Positions 24,433 through 34,065 of a stretch of DNA of 64,000 nucleotides are shown one piece after another. Within the stretch, counting starts at the first letter, position 1. Each line of letters begins with the position of its first letter. The DNA lies in the NCBI RefSeq assembly GCF_024746815.1, contig NZ_CP080525.1, forward strand, positions 5,512,501 through 5,576,500, written 5' to 3'. A model generated the notes under the pieces. It was not told where the DNA came from, searched no databases, and saw only the letters and a list, made by a program, of their open reading frames with translations. This stretch comes from Mesorhizobium sp. AR07. GTDB lineage: Bacteria > Pseudomonadota > Alphaproteobacteria > Rhizobiales > Rhizobiaceae. A program made the translations under genes and the position numbers.

Positions 24433-24888
24433 TGCATTACTCCAACACGCGCGCGCATCCGACGACACGCAGGTTTCTTTTCGAGGAGCCCGACCGGGGG
24501 CAGCCAGGGCTCCGATTCGTGTCTCTCAGGGATGGTCACGCGGCCTGGAAACTGGCTTTCGCCAGCTGCGGTGGGGTGAGAAGCGTCCGCGCAACCAGCC
24601 ACCTGAAAGACGCCGACTGTCTCGCAGGCGAAAATTGCACGCACATTGCGCAAGATTGGAAAAGGACGATTTTGTGCTTTATTTTCAATAAATTATCGCG
24701 ATCCTGTTTACGCATATTTAACAAATTGGCGCAGGGTTCGATCAGCTCAATGGCGCGACCTTGCCATGCAATGCCTCTTTCGAGGTCTTCGGCACCCGTC
24801 GACCTGTCGGCTTGAAGCCGGGAAGCCGAGTGCGTATGTCTGGGCCGACGCCCTCGAGTATGGGCCACCTCAATCGGGAGACAGGCCC
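24433..24888. other. Intergenic region with AT-rich centre
   Basis: This is a stretch of about 456 bases between the outer-membrane protein gene (minus) and the DUF6460 gene (plus). It includes an AT-rich block at roughly 24655-24730 that probably holds divergent promoters. An in-frame extension of the DUF6460 gene runs back to 24646, but that part has none of the family's sequence and no good ribosome-binding site. I see no RNA gene, repeat or other supported gene. Confidence 0.4.
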
Positions 24889-25152
24889 TTGTCCGCATTG
24901 ACGCGCTTTCTCGGCGACTCGCCGCTCAGGGTGATCCTGAAGCTGCTTGTGGTGTCGTTCCTCGTCGGCCTCGTGATGAATGCCTTCGGCTGGTCGCCGA
25001 TGGACGTGCTCTACGGCATCCAGAAGTTCTTCATCGACCTGTGGAATCTCGGTTTTCACGCCATCGATCGCTTCCTCGGCTACATCCTGCTGGGTGCGGC
25101 GATCGTCGTCCCGGCCTTCATCCTGCTCAGGCTTGCCAACTATCGAAAGTGA
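24889..25152 (+). CDS. DUF6460 small inner-membrane protein
   Basis: The family-like part covers about 87 residues, from LSALTRFLGDSPLRVILKLLVVSFLVG to the end, with two membrane segments around an amphipathic stretch (PMDVLYGIQKFFIDLWNLGFHAIDRFLGY). This matches DUF6460, widespread in Rhizobiales and of unknown function. The start is uncertain: TTG at 24889 with GGGAG ten bases upstream fits the family length, while the frame stays open upstream. It is followed after 4 bases by the convergent deacetylase gene. Confidence 0.65.
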   Translation: MSALTRFLGDSPLRVILKLLVVSFLVGLVMNAFGWSPMDVLYGIQKFFIDLWNLGFHAIDRFLGYILLGAAIVVPAFILLRLANYRK

Positions 25153-25156
25153 GCTT

Positions 25157-26059
25157 TCAAGCGTAGCCGGCCGCAACCTCGAACAGGATGGCGTGGCGCG
25201 CGGCGAGTGCGGGCACATCCGTGGAATAGCCGCCACCAATCACGCCGCAGACGGGAATGCCGAGCGCTCGAAAGTGGCTGATCACGATGTCGTCGCGGGC
25301 GCGCAGGCCGTCATCCGAAAGCGCCAACCTGCCGAGCCGATCTTCGGCATGGACGTCGACGCCGGCATTGTAGAAGACGATGTCCCAGTGCGCCCCGGCG
25401 GACAGCTTAGGCAGGATGGTCGCGAGCCTCTCGATGTAGGCAGCGTCACCCGTGCCGTCGGGCAGTGCGATGTCGAGGTCGGAGGCGATCTTGCGCACGG
25501 GGTAGTTGCGGTCGCCATGCATGGAAAAGGTGAACACGCGCGGATCGCCCGCAAGAATATCGGCCGTTCCGTCGCCCTGATGCACGTCGAGATCCACAAC
25601 CAGGATGTTTCGTGCAACATCCTCGCATAGCAAGGCCAGCGCGGCGACGGCGACATCGTTGAAGGTGCAGAAGCCGGCGCCCTGCGCGCGGCGCGCATGA
25701 TGGCTGCCGCCGGCGGTGTTGCAGGCGATGCCGTGACGCATCGCGAGCCGCGCCGCCAGCACCGTGCCGCCGGCGGCAAGCTGCGCGCGCAGCGAGACGC
25801 GTGGGCCGACCGGAAAGCCGATCTCGCGCTCGATTTTTTCAGGCACGCAGCAACTGATGACCTGGTCGACATAGTCCGCCGCATGGGCAAGCTTCAGCCA
25901 TGATGCCGGCGCCGGTTCGGCGGTGTTGAGCGCGTCGGGCCTGGCCAGACCGCGTGCGTGCAAGGCCTCCATCAGCAGCGGATACTTGCTCATCGGAAAG
26001 CGATGATTGACGGCGAAGCCGGCGTCGTAGTCAGGGTGATGGACAATCTGCAGGGGCAT
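25157..26059 (-). CDS. Histone-deacetylase-like (HDAC superfamily) hydrolase
   Basis: This 300-residue arginase/deacetylase-fold enzyme starts MPLQIVHHPDYDAGF. Visible active-site motifs are GGSHHARR (catalytic His pair), GFCTFNDVAVA, VDLDVHQGDGTADI (zinc Asp and His), and NAGVDVHAEDRLGRLALSD (second Asp). Bacterial members include acetylpolyamine amidohydrolases and AcuC-type protein deacetylases; the sequence alone does not separate these. A start at 26110 is possible but adds an atypical Arg-rich leader. The gene is monocistronic and convergent with the DUF6460 gene. Confidence 0.87.
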   Translation of the reverse strand: MPLQIVHHPDYDAGFAVNHRFPMSKYPLLMEALHARGLARPDALNTAEPAPASWLKLAHAADYVDQVISCCVPEKIEREIGFPVGPRVSLRAQLAAGGTVLAARLAMRHGIACNTAGGSHHARRAQGAGFCTFNDVAVAALALLCEDVARNILVVDLDVHQGDGTADILAGDPRVFTFSMHGDRNYPVRKIASDLDIALPDGTGDAAYIERLATILPKLSAGAHWDIVFYNAGVDVHAEDRLGRLALSDDGLRARDDIVISHFRALGIPVCGVIGGGYSTDVPALAARHAILFEVAAGYA

Positions 26060-26191
26060 CGGCTGGATCCGGCGGGCTCGCGCCAGACCGGAGATTCGGT
26101 TGGCCGTCACGGTATGAGTGATTGCGCGGTGGCCGGAAAATGAGGCACATCGGCTGTTCGATCAAGCCGCAATCAGCAAGGCAGCAATCCC

Positions 26192-27532
26192 TTGGACAAG
26201 GGTGTATCCCCAGCCGACGCCAGATCCTTTGTCGTCACCAACCGTTCCGTGCTTGCCATCGCGGTGCCGATGACGCTTGCCTATCTGACGACACCGATGC
26301 TCGGCCTGGTCGACACGGCGGTTGTCGGTCAGTTCGGCGACGCGGCCCTGCTCGGCGGCCTGGCGGCCGGCGCGCTTATTTTCGACGTCGTCTTCACCAG
26401 TTTCAATTTCCTGCGCTCCGGCACTACCGGTCTCGTTGCCCAGGCTTTCGGGCGCGGCGACGAACTGGAGGAACAGGCGGTGTTCTGGCGCGCCGTGCTG
26501 ATCGCTGTCGTCGCCGGCATCGTGCTGGCAGCACTTGCGCCCCTGGTCGCCATATCAGGGCAAAAGTTCATGGGCGCCGAACCGCGCGTCAGCGAGGCGA
26601 TGGGCGTCTATATCCGCATCAGGCTGCTCGCGGCCCCCTTCTCGCTGATCAACTATGCCATCCTCGGCTATGTCCTGGGGCGCGGCGAGGGCGGGCTCGG
26701 GCTGATGCTGCAGCTGGTGCTCAACGGCATCAACATCGCGCTCTGCTTCCTGCTCGGGCTGAAGCTTGGCTGGGGCGTCGCCGGTGTTGCCTGGGCGACC
26801 GTCACCGGCGAGTTCCTTGCCATGCTGTTAGGCCTCGCGATCGTGATCCGCCGGTTCCGGGCGGCCCCGTCCTTGCCGCGCCATCGCCTGCTCGACATGG
26901 CCGCCTTCCTGCGCATGCTGTCGCTCAACCGCGACATCATGATCCGCTCGTTCTCGCTGCTCGCCGCCTTCGCGCTGTTCACCCGCCAGGGCGCGCAGTT
27001 CGGTACAGTGACGCTGGCCGCCAACGCCGTGCTGATGAATTTCTTCCTCGTCGCCGGCTATTTCCTCGACGGCTTCGCCACCGCCGCCGAGCAGCTGGCG
27101 GGGCGTGCCGTCGGCGCGCGCGCCGCCATCCCCTTCCGTCAGGCAGTCAAGCTGACCCTGTTCTGGGGTTTCGGGCTGGCGGGCGCCGCGACCCTCGTGC
27201 TGCTCACGGCTGGCGCCGGTCTGGTCGCCTTGGTCACGACATCGGAGGAGGTCCGCTCCGTGGCCGACATCTACCTGCCATGGGCGGCGTTCACCGCACT
27301 GAGCGGCGTGCTGGCTTTCCAGATGGATGGCGTCTTCATCGGCGCCACCTGGTCGCGCGATATGCGCAACATGATGCTGCTGTCGTTTCTCGTTTTTGCG
27401 GCAGCGCTGCTGACCCTGGCGCCTGCCTTCGGCAATCACGGTCTGTGGGCGGCGCTGCATGTCTTCCTGCTGGCGCGGGGCTTCAGCCTGCTGGCAATCC
27501 TGCGGCTGCGGATGCGGACGGCGTTCAGCTGA
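26192..27532 (+). CDS. MATE-family efflux transporter (DinF-like)
   Basis: This 446-residue protein has twelve predicted membrane segments in two pseudo-symmetric halves; the N-terminal signature is AIAVPMTLAYLTTPMLGLVDTAVVGQFGD and the second half opens at LNRDIMIRSFSLLAAFALFTRQGAQFG. It belongs to the DinF branch of MATE cation-coupled drug/toxin exporters. The start is a TTG at 26192. It converges with pyrD: the two 3' ends overlap by 8 bases. Confidence 0.88.
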   Translation: MDKGVSPADARSFVVTNRSVLAIAVPMTLAYLTTPMLGLVDTAVVGQFGDAALLGGLAAGALIFDVVFTSFNFLRSGTTGLVAQAFGRGDELEEQAVFWRAVLIAVVAGIVLAALAPLVAISGQKFMGAEPRVSEAMGVYIRIRLLAAPFSLINYAILGYVLGRGEGGLGLMLQLVLNGINIALCFLLGLKLGWGVAGVAWATVTGEFLAMLLGLAIVIRRFRAAPSLPRHRLLDMAAFLRMLSLNRDIMIRSFSLLAAFALFTRQGAQFGTVTLAANAVLMNFFLVAGYFLDGFATAAEQLAGRAVGARAAIPFRQAVKLTLFWGFGLAGAATLVLLTAGAGLVALVTTSEEVRSVADIYLPWAAFTALSGVLAFQMDGVFIGATWSRDMRNMMLLSFLVFAAALLTLAPAFGNHGLWAALHVFLLARGFSLLAILRLRMRTAFS

Positions 27533-28604
27533 GCGGCTTCGACGCCCATCGATCGAGATGGCTGTCGCGCAACTCGCGAATGGATTTGAGCCGTTCCGTT
27601 CCGGCAAAGTGCGCCATCCCGGCGACGATGCGGCCTGGCAGTGCGGGGCCGGCATAGATCATGCTGGTGTAGAGCTGGACGAGATCGGCGCCGGCGCGGA
27701 TCTTTTCCAGCGCCGTGTCGGTGGAATCGACGCCGCCGACGCCGATGATGGCAAGCTCAGGCCCAAGCAGTTTGCGCATCCTGGCCAGCACGATGGTCGA
27801 GCGTTCGAACAGCGGTTTTCCCGACAGGCCACCGGTCTCCTCTGCTATATCGCTGCTGCGCAGTGCGGGCCGGGAAATCGTGGTGTTGGAAACGATGACA
27901 CCGTCGATCTGTTTTTCAGCGACCTCGGCGGCGATGTCTTCCAGCTCGGCCTCGGCCAGGTCCGGCGCGATCTTGAGGAAGACCGGCGGCTGCACTGTTG
28001 CAGCAGTGCGCGCGGCCATGACACGTGACAGAAGCTCGCCAAGCTGCTCGCGCGCCTGCATGTTGCGCAGGCCCGGCGTGTTGGGCGAGGAGATGTTGAC
28101 TGAGAGATAGCTGGCATAGGGTGCAAAGCGGGTGACGCCGCGCTCATAGTCGCTGATGCGGTCCGCGCTGTCCTTGTTGGCGCCGATGTTGACGCCGACG
28201 ATACCGGCGCGCCCCTTGCGCGCGGCAAGGCGTTTTTCGGCCGCGGCGTGGCCTTCATTGTTGAAACCCAGCCGGTTGATCACCGCTTCGTCCGCCGTCA
28301 ACCGGAAGATGCGCGGTTTCGGGTTGCCGGCTTGCGGCAGTGGCGTGACCGTGCCGACCTCGGCGAAGCCGAAACCGAGCCCAAGCAGTGCGTCGGGCAC
28401 TTCTGCGTTCTTGTCATAGCCCGCCGCCATGCCGAGCGGATTGGGGAAATCGAGACCGCGGACCGTCACCTTCAGCCGCGCATCGCGCGTCGTCCGCGCG
28501 CCAACCGGCAGGCCGCATCGCAGCGCCGCGATGGATAGGCCATGCGCGGTTTCCGGATCGAATGTGAACAGCAGCTTCTGGCCGAGCCGGTCGAGCACGC
28601 TCAT
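27525..28604 (-). CDS. pyrD: Dihydroorotate dehydrogenase (quinone), class 2
   Basis: This 359-residue membrane-associated FMN enzyme catalyses the fourth step of pyrimidine synthesis with quinone as acceptor. The class 2 N-terminal helix (DRLGQKLLFTFDPETAHGLSI) is present, as are NPLGMAAGYDKNAEV, the NISSPNTPGLRNMQ segment with the catalytic Ser, and IIGVGGVDSTDTALEKIRAGADLVQLYT (phosphate-binding end). The ATG at 28604 overlaps the DUF952 stop as ATGA; the longer open frame upstream is antisense-like shadow of that gene. DUF952-pyrD is a conserved pair in Rhizobiales. Confidence 0.96.
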   Translation of the reverse strand: MSVLDRLGQKLLFTFDPETAHGLSIAALRCGLPVGARTTRDARLKVTVRGLDFPNPLGMAAGYDKNAEVPDALLGLGFGFAEVGTVTPLPQAGNPKPRIFRLTADEAVINRLGFNNEGHAAAEKRLAARKGRAGIVGVNIGANKDSADRISDYERGVTRFAPYASYLSVNISSPNTPGLRNMQAREQLGELLSRVMAARTAATVQPPVFLKIAPDLAEAELEDIAAEVAEKQIDGVIVSNTTISRPALRSSDIAEETGGLSGKPLFERSTIVLARMRKLLGPELAIIGVGGVDSTDTALEKIRAGADLVQLYTSMIYAGPALPGRIVAGMAHFAGTERLKSIRELRDSHLDRWASKPLS

Positions 28605-28951
28605 TCGGCCTCCAGTGCCGGGAACTGGTGCGCGCCGTCGGCGCCGAGCGGCAGCGGCCGGACCCACAGCACCGTTTTCAGGTCCAGCACGCCATAAAGA
28701 TGTGGAAACAGCGCACCGCCACGCGAGACCTCGTATTTCAGCGCGGCGCCCAGACGCGAGCCGTCGATGGCAACCAGCAGAAGGCCGGTCTGGCCAGCGA
28801 AATGTTTTGCCGCCGTCTCCTTGACCTGCCCTGCCGTGGAGAAATGGATGAAACCGTCGGCGACATCGATCGGCGCGCCGGTGAAGCGGCCATCTGCTTC
28901 GGCCTCGCGCCAAAGCGCTTCCGGGGTTATCTTGTAGATAAACTGAGACAT
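28601..28951 (-). CDS. DUF952 family protein
   Basis: This 116-residue protein starts MSQFIYKITPEALW and contains the DUF952 core (DVADGFIHFSTAGQVKETAAKHF; LKYEVSRGGALFPHLYG; LDLKTVLWVRPLPL). The family is related to glutathione-S-transferase-like or ADP-ribosyl-like small folds, but no activity is established. It is translationally coupled to pyrD. The ATG at 28951 is chosen because homology begins there; nine codons further upstream are possible. Confidence 0.85.
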   Translation of the reverse strand: MSQFIYKITPEALWREAEADGRFTGAPIDVADGFIHFSTAGQVKETAAKHFAGQTGLLLVAIDGSRLGAALKYEVSRGGALFPHLYGVLDLKTVLWVRPLPLGADGAHQFPALEAE

Positions 28952-29059
28952 GGTTGCGCTATAGTCCGAACCAGCCACGTGGGAAAGACCACGCCAAGGG
29001 TCTTCCCCATTTCCGGCGCAAACATGCGATAATTTCTGGCATTGACCATGGAGGACGAC

Positions 29060-29494
29060 ATGCGTCTACAGCACATCTTGATCCCCGCCGCGCTCGTTTC
29101 GCTGGTCGCGGCTTCAGCTTATTCGGAAGAAACCGACCGCTACCGGCTGGAAAAGTCTGATAACGGCTATGTCCGCATGGACACGCAGACCGGCGCGATG
29201 TCGATCTGCGAGGAGCGCTCCGGCCAGCTCGTCTGCAAGATGGCGGCCGACGAACGCGCCGCTTTCCAGGACGAGGTCGATCGCCTCCAGACCTCGATGA
29301 AGGCGATGGACGAGCGCGTCACCAAGCTCGAGAATTCGCTCTCCGCCCGCCTCGAATCGAAACTGCCGAGCGAGGAGGATTTCAACAAGACGATGAGCTA
29401 CATGGAGCGCTTCGTGCGTGGTTTCATGGGCATCGTCAAGGATATGGACAAGGACAATGGCGGCGGCGCCCAGCTCAACTCGCAGAAGACCTGA
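29060..29494 (+). CDS. Periplasmic coiled-coil hypothetical protein
   Basis: The ATG at 29060 follows a perfect GGAGG by 5 bases. The 144-residue product has a signal peptide (MRLQHILIPAALVSLVAASAYS), a short beta-like domain with two Cys (MSICEERSGQLVCKMA, possibly a disulfide) and a predicted coiled coil (FQDEVDRLQTSMKAMDERVTKLENSLSARLESK). The C-terminus is acidic and Gly-rich. Similar proteins occur across rhizobia without assigned function. It precedes the LuxR-type regulator by 125 bases. Confidence 0.75.
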   Translation: MRLQHILIPAALVSLVAASAYSEETDRYRLEKSDNGYVRMDTQTGAMSICEERSGQLVCKMAADERAAFQDEVDRLQTSMKAMDERVTKLENSLSARLESKLPSEEDFNKTMSYMERFVRGFMGIVKDMDKDNGGGAQLNSQKT

Positions 29495-29619
29495 GCGTTC
29501 AAAAACAGGGAAAACGCGGCGCGCTGGCTTTGCTGCTTGAAAACAGCGCGCAGCCCCTCATAATCGTCCAGCTGATCCCGCAAAAAAGCTAAAAAAATCA
29601 GGGATTCCGGGAGGGACAT

Positions 29620-30279
29620 TTGCCGTCAGGCTATTCTTTCGTCATCGCCGACGATCACCCGCTGTTTCGTGGCGCGCTGCGCGAAGCGCTTGCCGGCATC
29701 GGCAATGTCGCGGCAATCCACGAGGCCGGCGATTTCGAGAGCGCCAAGGCGCTGGTCGTCGCCAACGAGGATGTCGATCTGGTGCTGCTCGATTTGTCGA
29801 TGCCCGGCGCCAGCGGCCTCTCCGGTTTGATATCGCTGCGCGGCATCCATCCGGCGGTGCCGTTGGTCGTGGTGTCGGCGCATGACGATCCGGCGACCAT
29901 CAGGCGCGCGCTCGATCTCGGCGCTTCCGGCTTCATCTCCAAATCGGCCAGCATGGAGGAGATCCGAAGCGCCGTGCAGACGGTGCTTGCCGGCGATATT
30001 GCCGCACCCGTCGGCGTCGATCTCGGCGTCGAGCGCGATCCCGAGATCTCCGACCTGATCAAGCGCCTGCAGGCGCTGACGCCGCAACAGACCCGGGTGC
30101 TCGGCATGCTGGCGGAGGGCCTGCTCAACAAGCAGATCGGCTATGAGCTCGGTGTCTCCGAGGCCACCGTCAAGGCACATGTCTCCGCCATTCTGCAGAA
30201 GCTCGGCGTCGACAGCCGCACCCAGGCGGTGATCCTGCTGTCCAAGATCGGCGGCGACCCGTTGCAGGCAGCCGGCTGA
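29620..30279 (+). CDS. LuxR/NarL-type response regulator
   Basis: This 219-residue protein has a receiver domain (IADDHPLF; phospho-acceptor Asp58 in LVLLDLSMPGASG; FISKSASMEEI) and a C-terminal LuxR helix-turn-helix (LTPQQTRVLGMLAEGLLNKQIGYELGVSEATVKAHVS). It begins at TTG with GGGAGGG upstream. It converges with the giant hybrid kinase gene, 32 bases away, and is its likely partner, as in rhizobial and pseudomonad SSF-kinase systems that regulate acetate or other carbon use. The pairing is inferred. Confidence 0.9.
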   Translation: MPSGYSFVIADDHPLFRGALREALAGIGNVAAIHEAGDFESAKALVVANEDVDLVLLDLSMPGASGLSGLISLRGIHPAVPLVVVSAHDDPATIRRALDLGASGFISKSASMEEIRSAVQTVLAGDIAAPVGVDLGVERDPEISDLIKRLQALTPQQTRVLGMLAEGLLNKQIGYELGVSEATVKAHVSAILQKLGVDSRTQAVILLSKIGGDPLQAAG

Positions 30280-30311
30280 CACGCTGTCCCCGTCGAAATC
30301 AAACGACTGGA

Positions 30312-33300
30312 CTATTCAGCGGCAGATGCCAGTGGCCTGACCCTGGCCATCATCGAACGTAGCACCGCCGGTTTCAGCGGCTTGTTGATCATCGCAATCT
30401 CGAGCCCGCCCGCGGCTGTGCGCACCTCGTTGGAGCGGTCGGCGGTGACCAGCACGGCCGGCATGTCGTCGCCATGGATCGCGCGCAGCCTGACGATGAT
30501 ATCGAGACCGGTTTCGCCGTCGAGATGGTAGTCGGCAAGGACGATGTCCGGGCGGTGTATCGCGGCACCCTCCAGATCCCTCGAACCGGACACCGTGTCG
30601 ACCTTGCAGCCCCAGCCTTCGAGTAATAGCCGCATGCCTTCGAGGATGCGGGCGTCGTTGTCGATGCAGAGCACGCGCAGCCCGGCCAGCGAAGCCGTGG
30701 CGCGGGCAGGAGCCCTGGTTTCGACCTCGCGTCGCGGCTCCTGCACGGCCGCTACCGGCAAGATGACGGAGAACCGCGTGCCCTTGCCCGGATTGGAAAA
30801 GATCCGGATCTCCAGGCGCAAAACGCGGGCGATGCGGTCGACGATGGAGAGGCCGAGGCCAAGGCCCTCGGCTTCGCGCGCGCCTTCGTCCAGTCGGGTG
30901 AATTCGTGGAAGACGGTGTTCAGCTTGTCGCCGGCGATGCCGATGCCGGTGTCGATCACCTGGATCTCGGCCAGGTCGCCGCGCCGCCTAACGCCGACCA
31001 GCACACGGCCGTGGCGCGTGTATTTGATGGCGTTGGAGACAAGATTCTGGATCAGGCGCCGCAACAGGTTGCGATCCGTCATCACGGTCAGCGATGATGC
31101 CATGATCGTCAGGCCGAGCTTCTTCTCGGCGGCCAGCGGCCGGAAATCATTGCCGATCTGGCGCAGCAATCCGTCGAGGTTGAAGGCGGTATCGTCCGGC
31201 TTCATCGCGCCGGCATCGAGGCGCGAGATGTCGAGCACGGCGCCGAGAATGGTCTCGACCGATTCCAGCGAGGATTCGATGTTGACCGCTGCCTTGCCGG
31301 CGGGTCCCTTGCCCGCCTTCTCGATCAGCGACGAGCAATAGAGCCGGGCGGCGTTCAATGGCTGCAGGATGTCGTGGCCGGCGGCGGCGAGGAAGCGCGT
31401 CTTGCCGAGATTGGCTTCCTCGGCCAGCATCTGCGCCTGCGCCAGTTCCTCATTGACGCGGGTCAATTCGATGGTGCGGGTCTTGACGCGCTGCTCCAGC
31501 GATTCATTGGCGCGCTTCAGCGCCAGATCCTGTTCGACGCGCCCGGAAATGTCGGCATAGGTGGCGACGATGCCGCCATCCGGCATCGGGTTGGAGCGCA
31601 GTTCCAGGATGCGGCCGCTGGTCTTCAGTTCCATCTGCCACGGGCTGACGAAACTGGTCAGCCGGTTGAGCATCGCCACGCGCTGGTCCGCCGGAATGTC
31701 GCCGCGCTCGGCAAGATGGCGCAGGATGCGGTCGAGCGAGACGCCGACCTGGCCCATCTCGTCGGGCAGGTCGAACAGCGCCCGGTATTGGCGGTTCCAG
31801 CAGATCAGACGGAAATCACGGTCGAAGACGGTGATGCCTTGCTCCATCTGGTCGAGCGCGATCTGCAAGAGGTCGCGGTTGTGCTGCAGCGCCTCGGTGG
31901 CGTCGTCGAGTAAGCGGAACGCATCCCTGGATTCGCGGTCGTGGCGCCGAAACAGCAGCGACAGGATCAGCCGTGCCGAAGAGGAGCCGACGGCGCTGGC
32001 CAGCAACTGCTCGGAAAAGCGGATGACGTCCATGCTCGCCTGCTCTTTGCCGTGCAGCGACGTGCCGTTGGTCTTTTCGAACGACTGGAAGGAGCGCTCG
32101 GTGCGTTCGACGCCGAGATAGCGCGCGATCGTGTCCTTGAGGTCGTTGACGGTGATGGCGGTGCGGAAGCGGCGCAGGCTGGGCATCGGCCCGGCATCGC
32201 GCGGCACGAAGATCGACGCCTGGATGCGTTCCAGCGGCACCGACGCACGCGACAGCGAGCCGAACACAAAGAACACCGCGTTGATCGACAGGCTCCACAA
32301 CACGCCGTGGTTCAGCGGTTCGGCGACGGTGCCGAACAGCGCCTGCGGCCGCAACGCCTCGAAGCCGAACAGCCCGTGCACGATGATGTCGGTGTCGGGT
32401 GCGGCAAGCGATGGAAACAGCAGCGTGTAGCCCCAGACGAGGATGCCGGCGACCATGCCGAGTGCCGCGCCCCTGCCGTTGGCGCCGCGCCAGATCAGCC
32501 CGCCGATCAGGGCCGGTGCGAACTGCGCGATGGCCGCGAACGACATCAGGCCGATCGACGACAGCCGCGCGCTGTTGGTGCTCTCGCGGTAGTAGAGGAA
32601 GGCGATGAACAGCAGGATGAAGATCGCCCCGCGCCGCACATTGAGGATCAGCGTCGACCAGTCTTCGTTCTCGGAGGTCGAGGTCTTGAGCAGGCGACGC
32701 ACGAACAGCGGAATGACGAGGTCGTTGGAGATCATGATCGACAGCGCCACGCTTTCGACGATCACCATGGCGGTTGCCGCCGACAACCCGCCGATGAAGG
32801 CCGCCATCGCCAGCAGATCATGGCCGCTGAACAAGGGCAGCGACAGCACGTAGAGATCGCTGCTGGTGCCGGTGCCGACCAGCGACAGGCCGGCAAACGC
32901 GATCGGCAGCACGAACAAATTGATCGCCACGAGGTAGAGCGGAAACACCCATGTCGCGGTGCGCAACTCGGCCTCGCCGCGGTTCTCCACAATGGTAACG
33001 TAGAACTGCCGCGGCAGCATGATGATGGCGAAGCCGCTCAAGCAAGTCAGCACCAGCCAGGTGGCAAGCGAGGTGTTGTAGCTCATCGCCTGCCGGACCT
33101 GTGCATTCTGCGCGAGCTTGTCGAACATGTCGCCCGGGCCGCCGAAGATCAGGAAGGTGACCATCAGGCCGATCGCCAGGAAGGCGGCAAGCTTGACCAC
33201 GGTTTCGACCGCCACCGCCAGCACCAGCCCGTCCTGGTGTTCGGTGGCGTCGGCATGGCGGGTGCCGAACAGCACCGCAAACAGCGCCAGCAGCATGGCG

Positions 33301-33800
33301 ACGACCAGCGAGATGTCGCTGACGAAGGGATCGAAGGAGGGTGGCGATCCGGTGTAGTGCTCGACCATCAGGCTGACCGAACCGGAGATCGCCTTCAACT
33401 GCAGCGCGATATAGGGCACCGCGCCGATGGTCGCGATCAGTGTTGCGATCGCCGCAACGGTGAAGCTCTTGCCATAGCGCGCGCCGAGGAAGTCGGCGAT
33501 CGAGGTGATCTTCTCGGTCTTGGCCAGCCGCACGATGCGGTTGAGCAGCGGAAAGCCGAACACGAACACCAGCACCGGGCCGGTATAGATGCCGAGGAAT
33601 TCGAGGCCGCGCTCGGAGGAGAGGCCGACCGAGCCGAAAAAGGTCCATGACGTGCAGTAGATCGCCAGGCTGAGCGCGTAGATGAAGGGCCGGGCGCGGC
33701 TAGGCCCGGAAGTCGCCGAACGCCGGTCGCCCAGGCTGGCGATGGCGAACAGCAGCGTCACATAGGCGATCGCGATGATGACGATGAACAAGCCCTGCAC
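30312..33800 (-). CDS. Sodium/solute symporter-hybrid histidine kinase
   Basis: This protein of about 1162 residues has an SSF transporter-like N-terminus with some 13 membrane segments (to about residue 480), a PAS-7 domain (ALDQMEQGITVFDRDFRLICWNRQYRALFDLP), a coiled coil, a HisKA domain with H-box AAGHDILQPLNAARL, a HATPase (LVSNAIKYTRHG; DTGIGIAGDK; GLGLGLSIVDRI) and a C-terminal receiver (DIVLADYHLDGETGLD). The domain order matches CbrA/ErcS'-like sensors. The GTG at 33800 follows AAGGAGG, which decides the start over the TTG at 33851. The transporter module may sense or import the signal. The LuxR regulator at 29620 is the probable output. Confidence 0.88.
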   Translation of the reverse strand: MQGLFIVIIAIAYVTLLFAIASLGDRRSATSGPSRARPFIYALSLAIYCTSWTFFGSVGLSSERGLEFLGIYTGPVLVFVFGFPLLNRIVRLAKTEKITSIADFLGARYGKSFTVAAIATLIATIGAVPYIALQLKAISGSVSLMVEHYTGSPPSFDPFVSDISLVVAMLLALFAVLFGTRHADATEHQDGLVLAVAVETVVKLAAFLAIGLMVTFLIFGGPGDMFDKLAQNAQVRQAMSYNTSLATWLVLTCLSGFAIIMLPRQFYVTIVENRGEAELRTATWVFPLYLVAINLFVLPIAFAGLSLVGTGTSSDLYVLSLPLFSGHDLLAMAAFIGGLSAATAMVIVESVALSIMISNDLVIPLFVRRLLKTSTSENEDWSTLILNVRRGAIFILLFIAFLYYRESTNSARLSSIGLMSFAAIAQFAPALIGGLIWRGANGRGAALGMVAGILVWGYTLLFPSLAAPDTDIIVHGLFGFEALRPQALFGTVAEPLNHGVLWSLSINAVFFVFGSLSRASVPLERIQASIFVPRDAGPMPSLRRFRTAITVNDLKDTIARYLGVERTERSFQSFEKTNGTSLHGKEQASMDVIRFSEQLLASAVGSSSARLILSLLFRRHDRESRDAFRLLDDATEALQHNRDLLQIALDQMEQGITVFDRDFRLICWNRQYRALFDLPDEMGQVGVSLDRILRHLAERGDIPADQRVAMLNRLTSFVSPWQMELKTSGRILELRSNPMPDGGIVATYADISGRVEQDLALKRANESLEQRVKTRTIELTRVNEELAQAQMLAEEANLGKTRFLAAAGHDILQPLNAARLYCSSLIEKAGKGPAGKAAVNIESSLESVETILGAVLDISRLDAGAMKPDDTAFNLDGLLRQIGNDFRPLAAEKKLGLTIMASSLTVMTDRNLLRRLIQNLVSNAIKYTRHGRVLVGVRRRGDLAEIQVIDTGIGIAGDKLNTVFHEFTRLDEGAREAEGLGLGLSIVDRIARVLRLEIRIFSNPGKGTRFSVILPVAAVQEPRREVETRAPARATASLAGLRVLCIDNDARILEGMRLLLEGWGCKVDTVSGSRDLEGAAIHRPDIVLADYHLDGETGLDIIVRLRAIHGDDMPAVLVTADRSNEVRTAAGGLEIAMINKPLKPAVLRSMMARVRPLASAAE

Positions 33801-34065
33801 GCCTGGAATTTCCTCCTTTGCCGTCTTTTTATCCGGCTTGTCCGAACGCAATCACAGCTTGGCGTTCGAGTCCATTGCGGCTTTGGAAGCATGATCGCGG
33901 CCGCGACACTCAGACGGCACCGCCAAGCTGCCGCAACGTAAGGAGAAAGCGGTTGTTTTCTCCTTTTTTGCCCATGTTGCAACCGCAGGTTTTTGTTATG
34001 TTGTCTTCAGGTCGATGCCGCGAGGACGGAGCGGCAACACGGCCGGTCATGACAAGGAGGGTCGA

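Noticed and set aside
28605..28913. Upstream extension of pyrD
   Set aside because: It is an alternate frame of the DUF952 gene; PyrD homology begins at the ATG at 28604.
31941..33650. 569-residue Gln/Arg/His/Asp-rich plus-strand frame
   Set aside because: This is an antisense shadow of the symporter-kinase gene; the repetitive charged composition is produced by codon bias.
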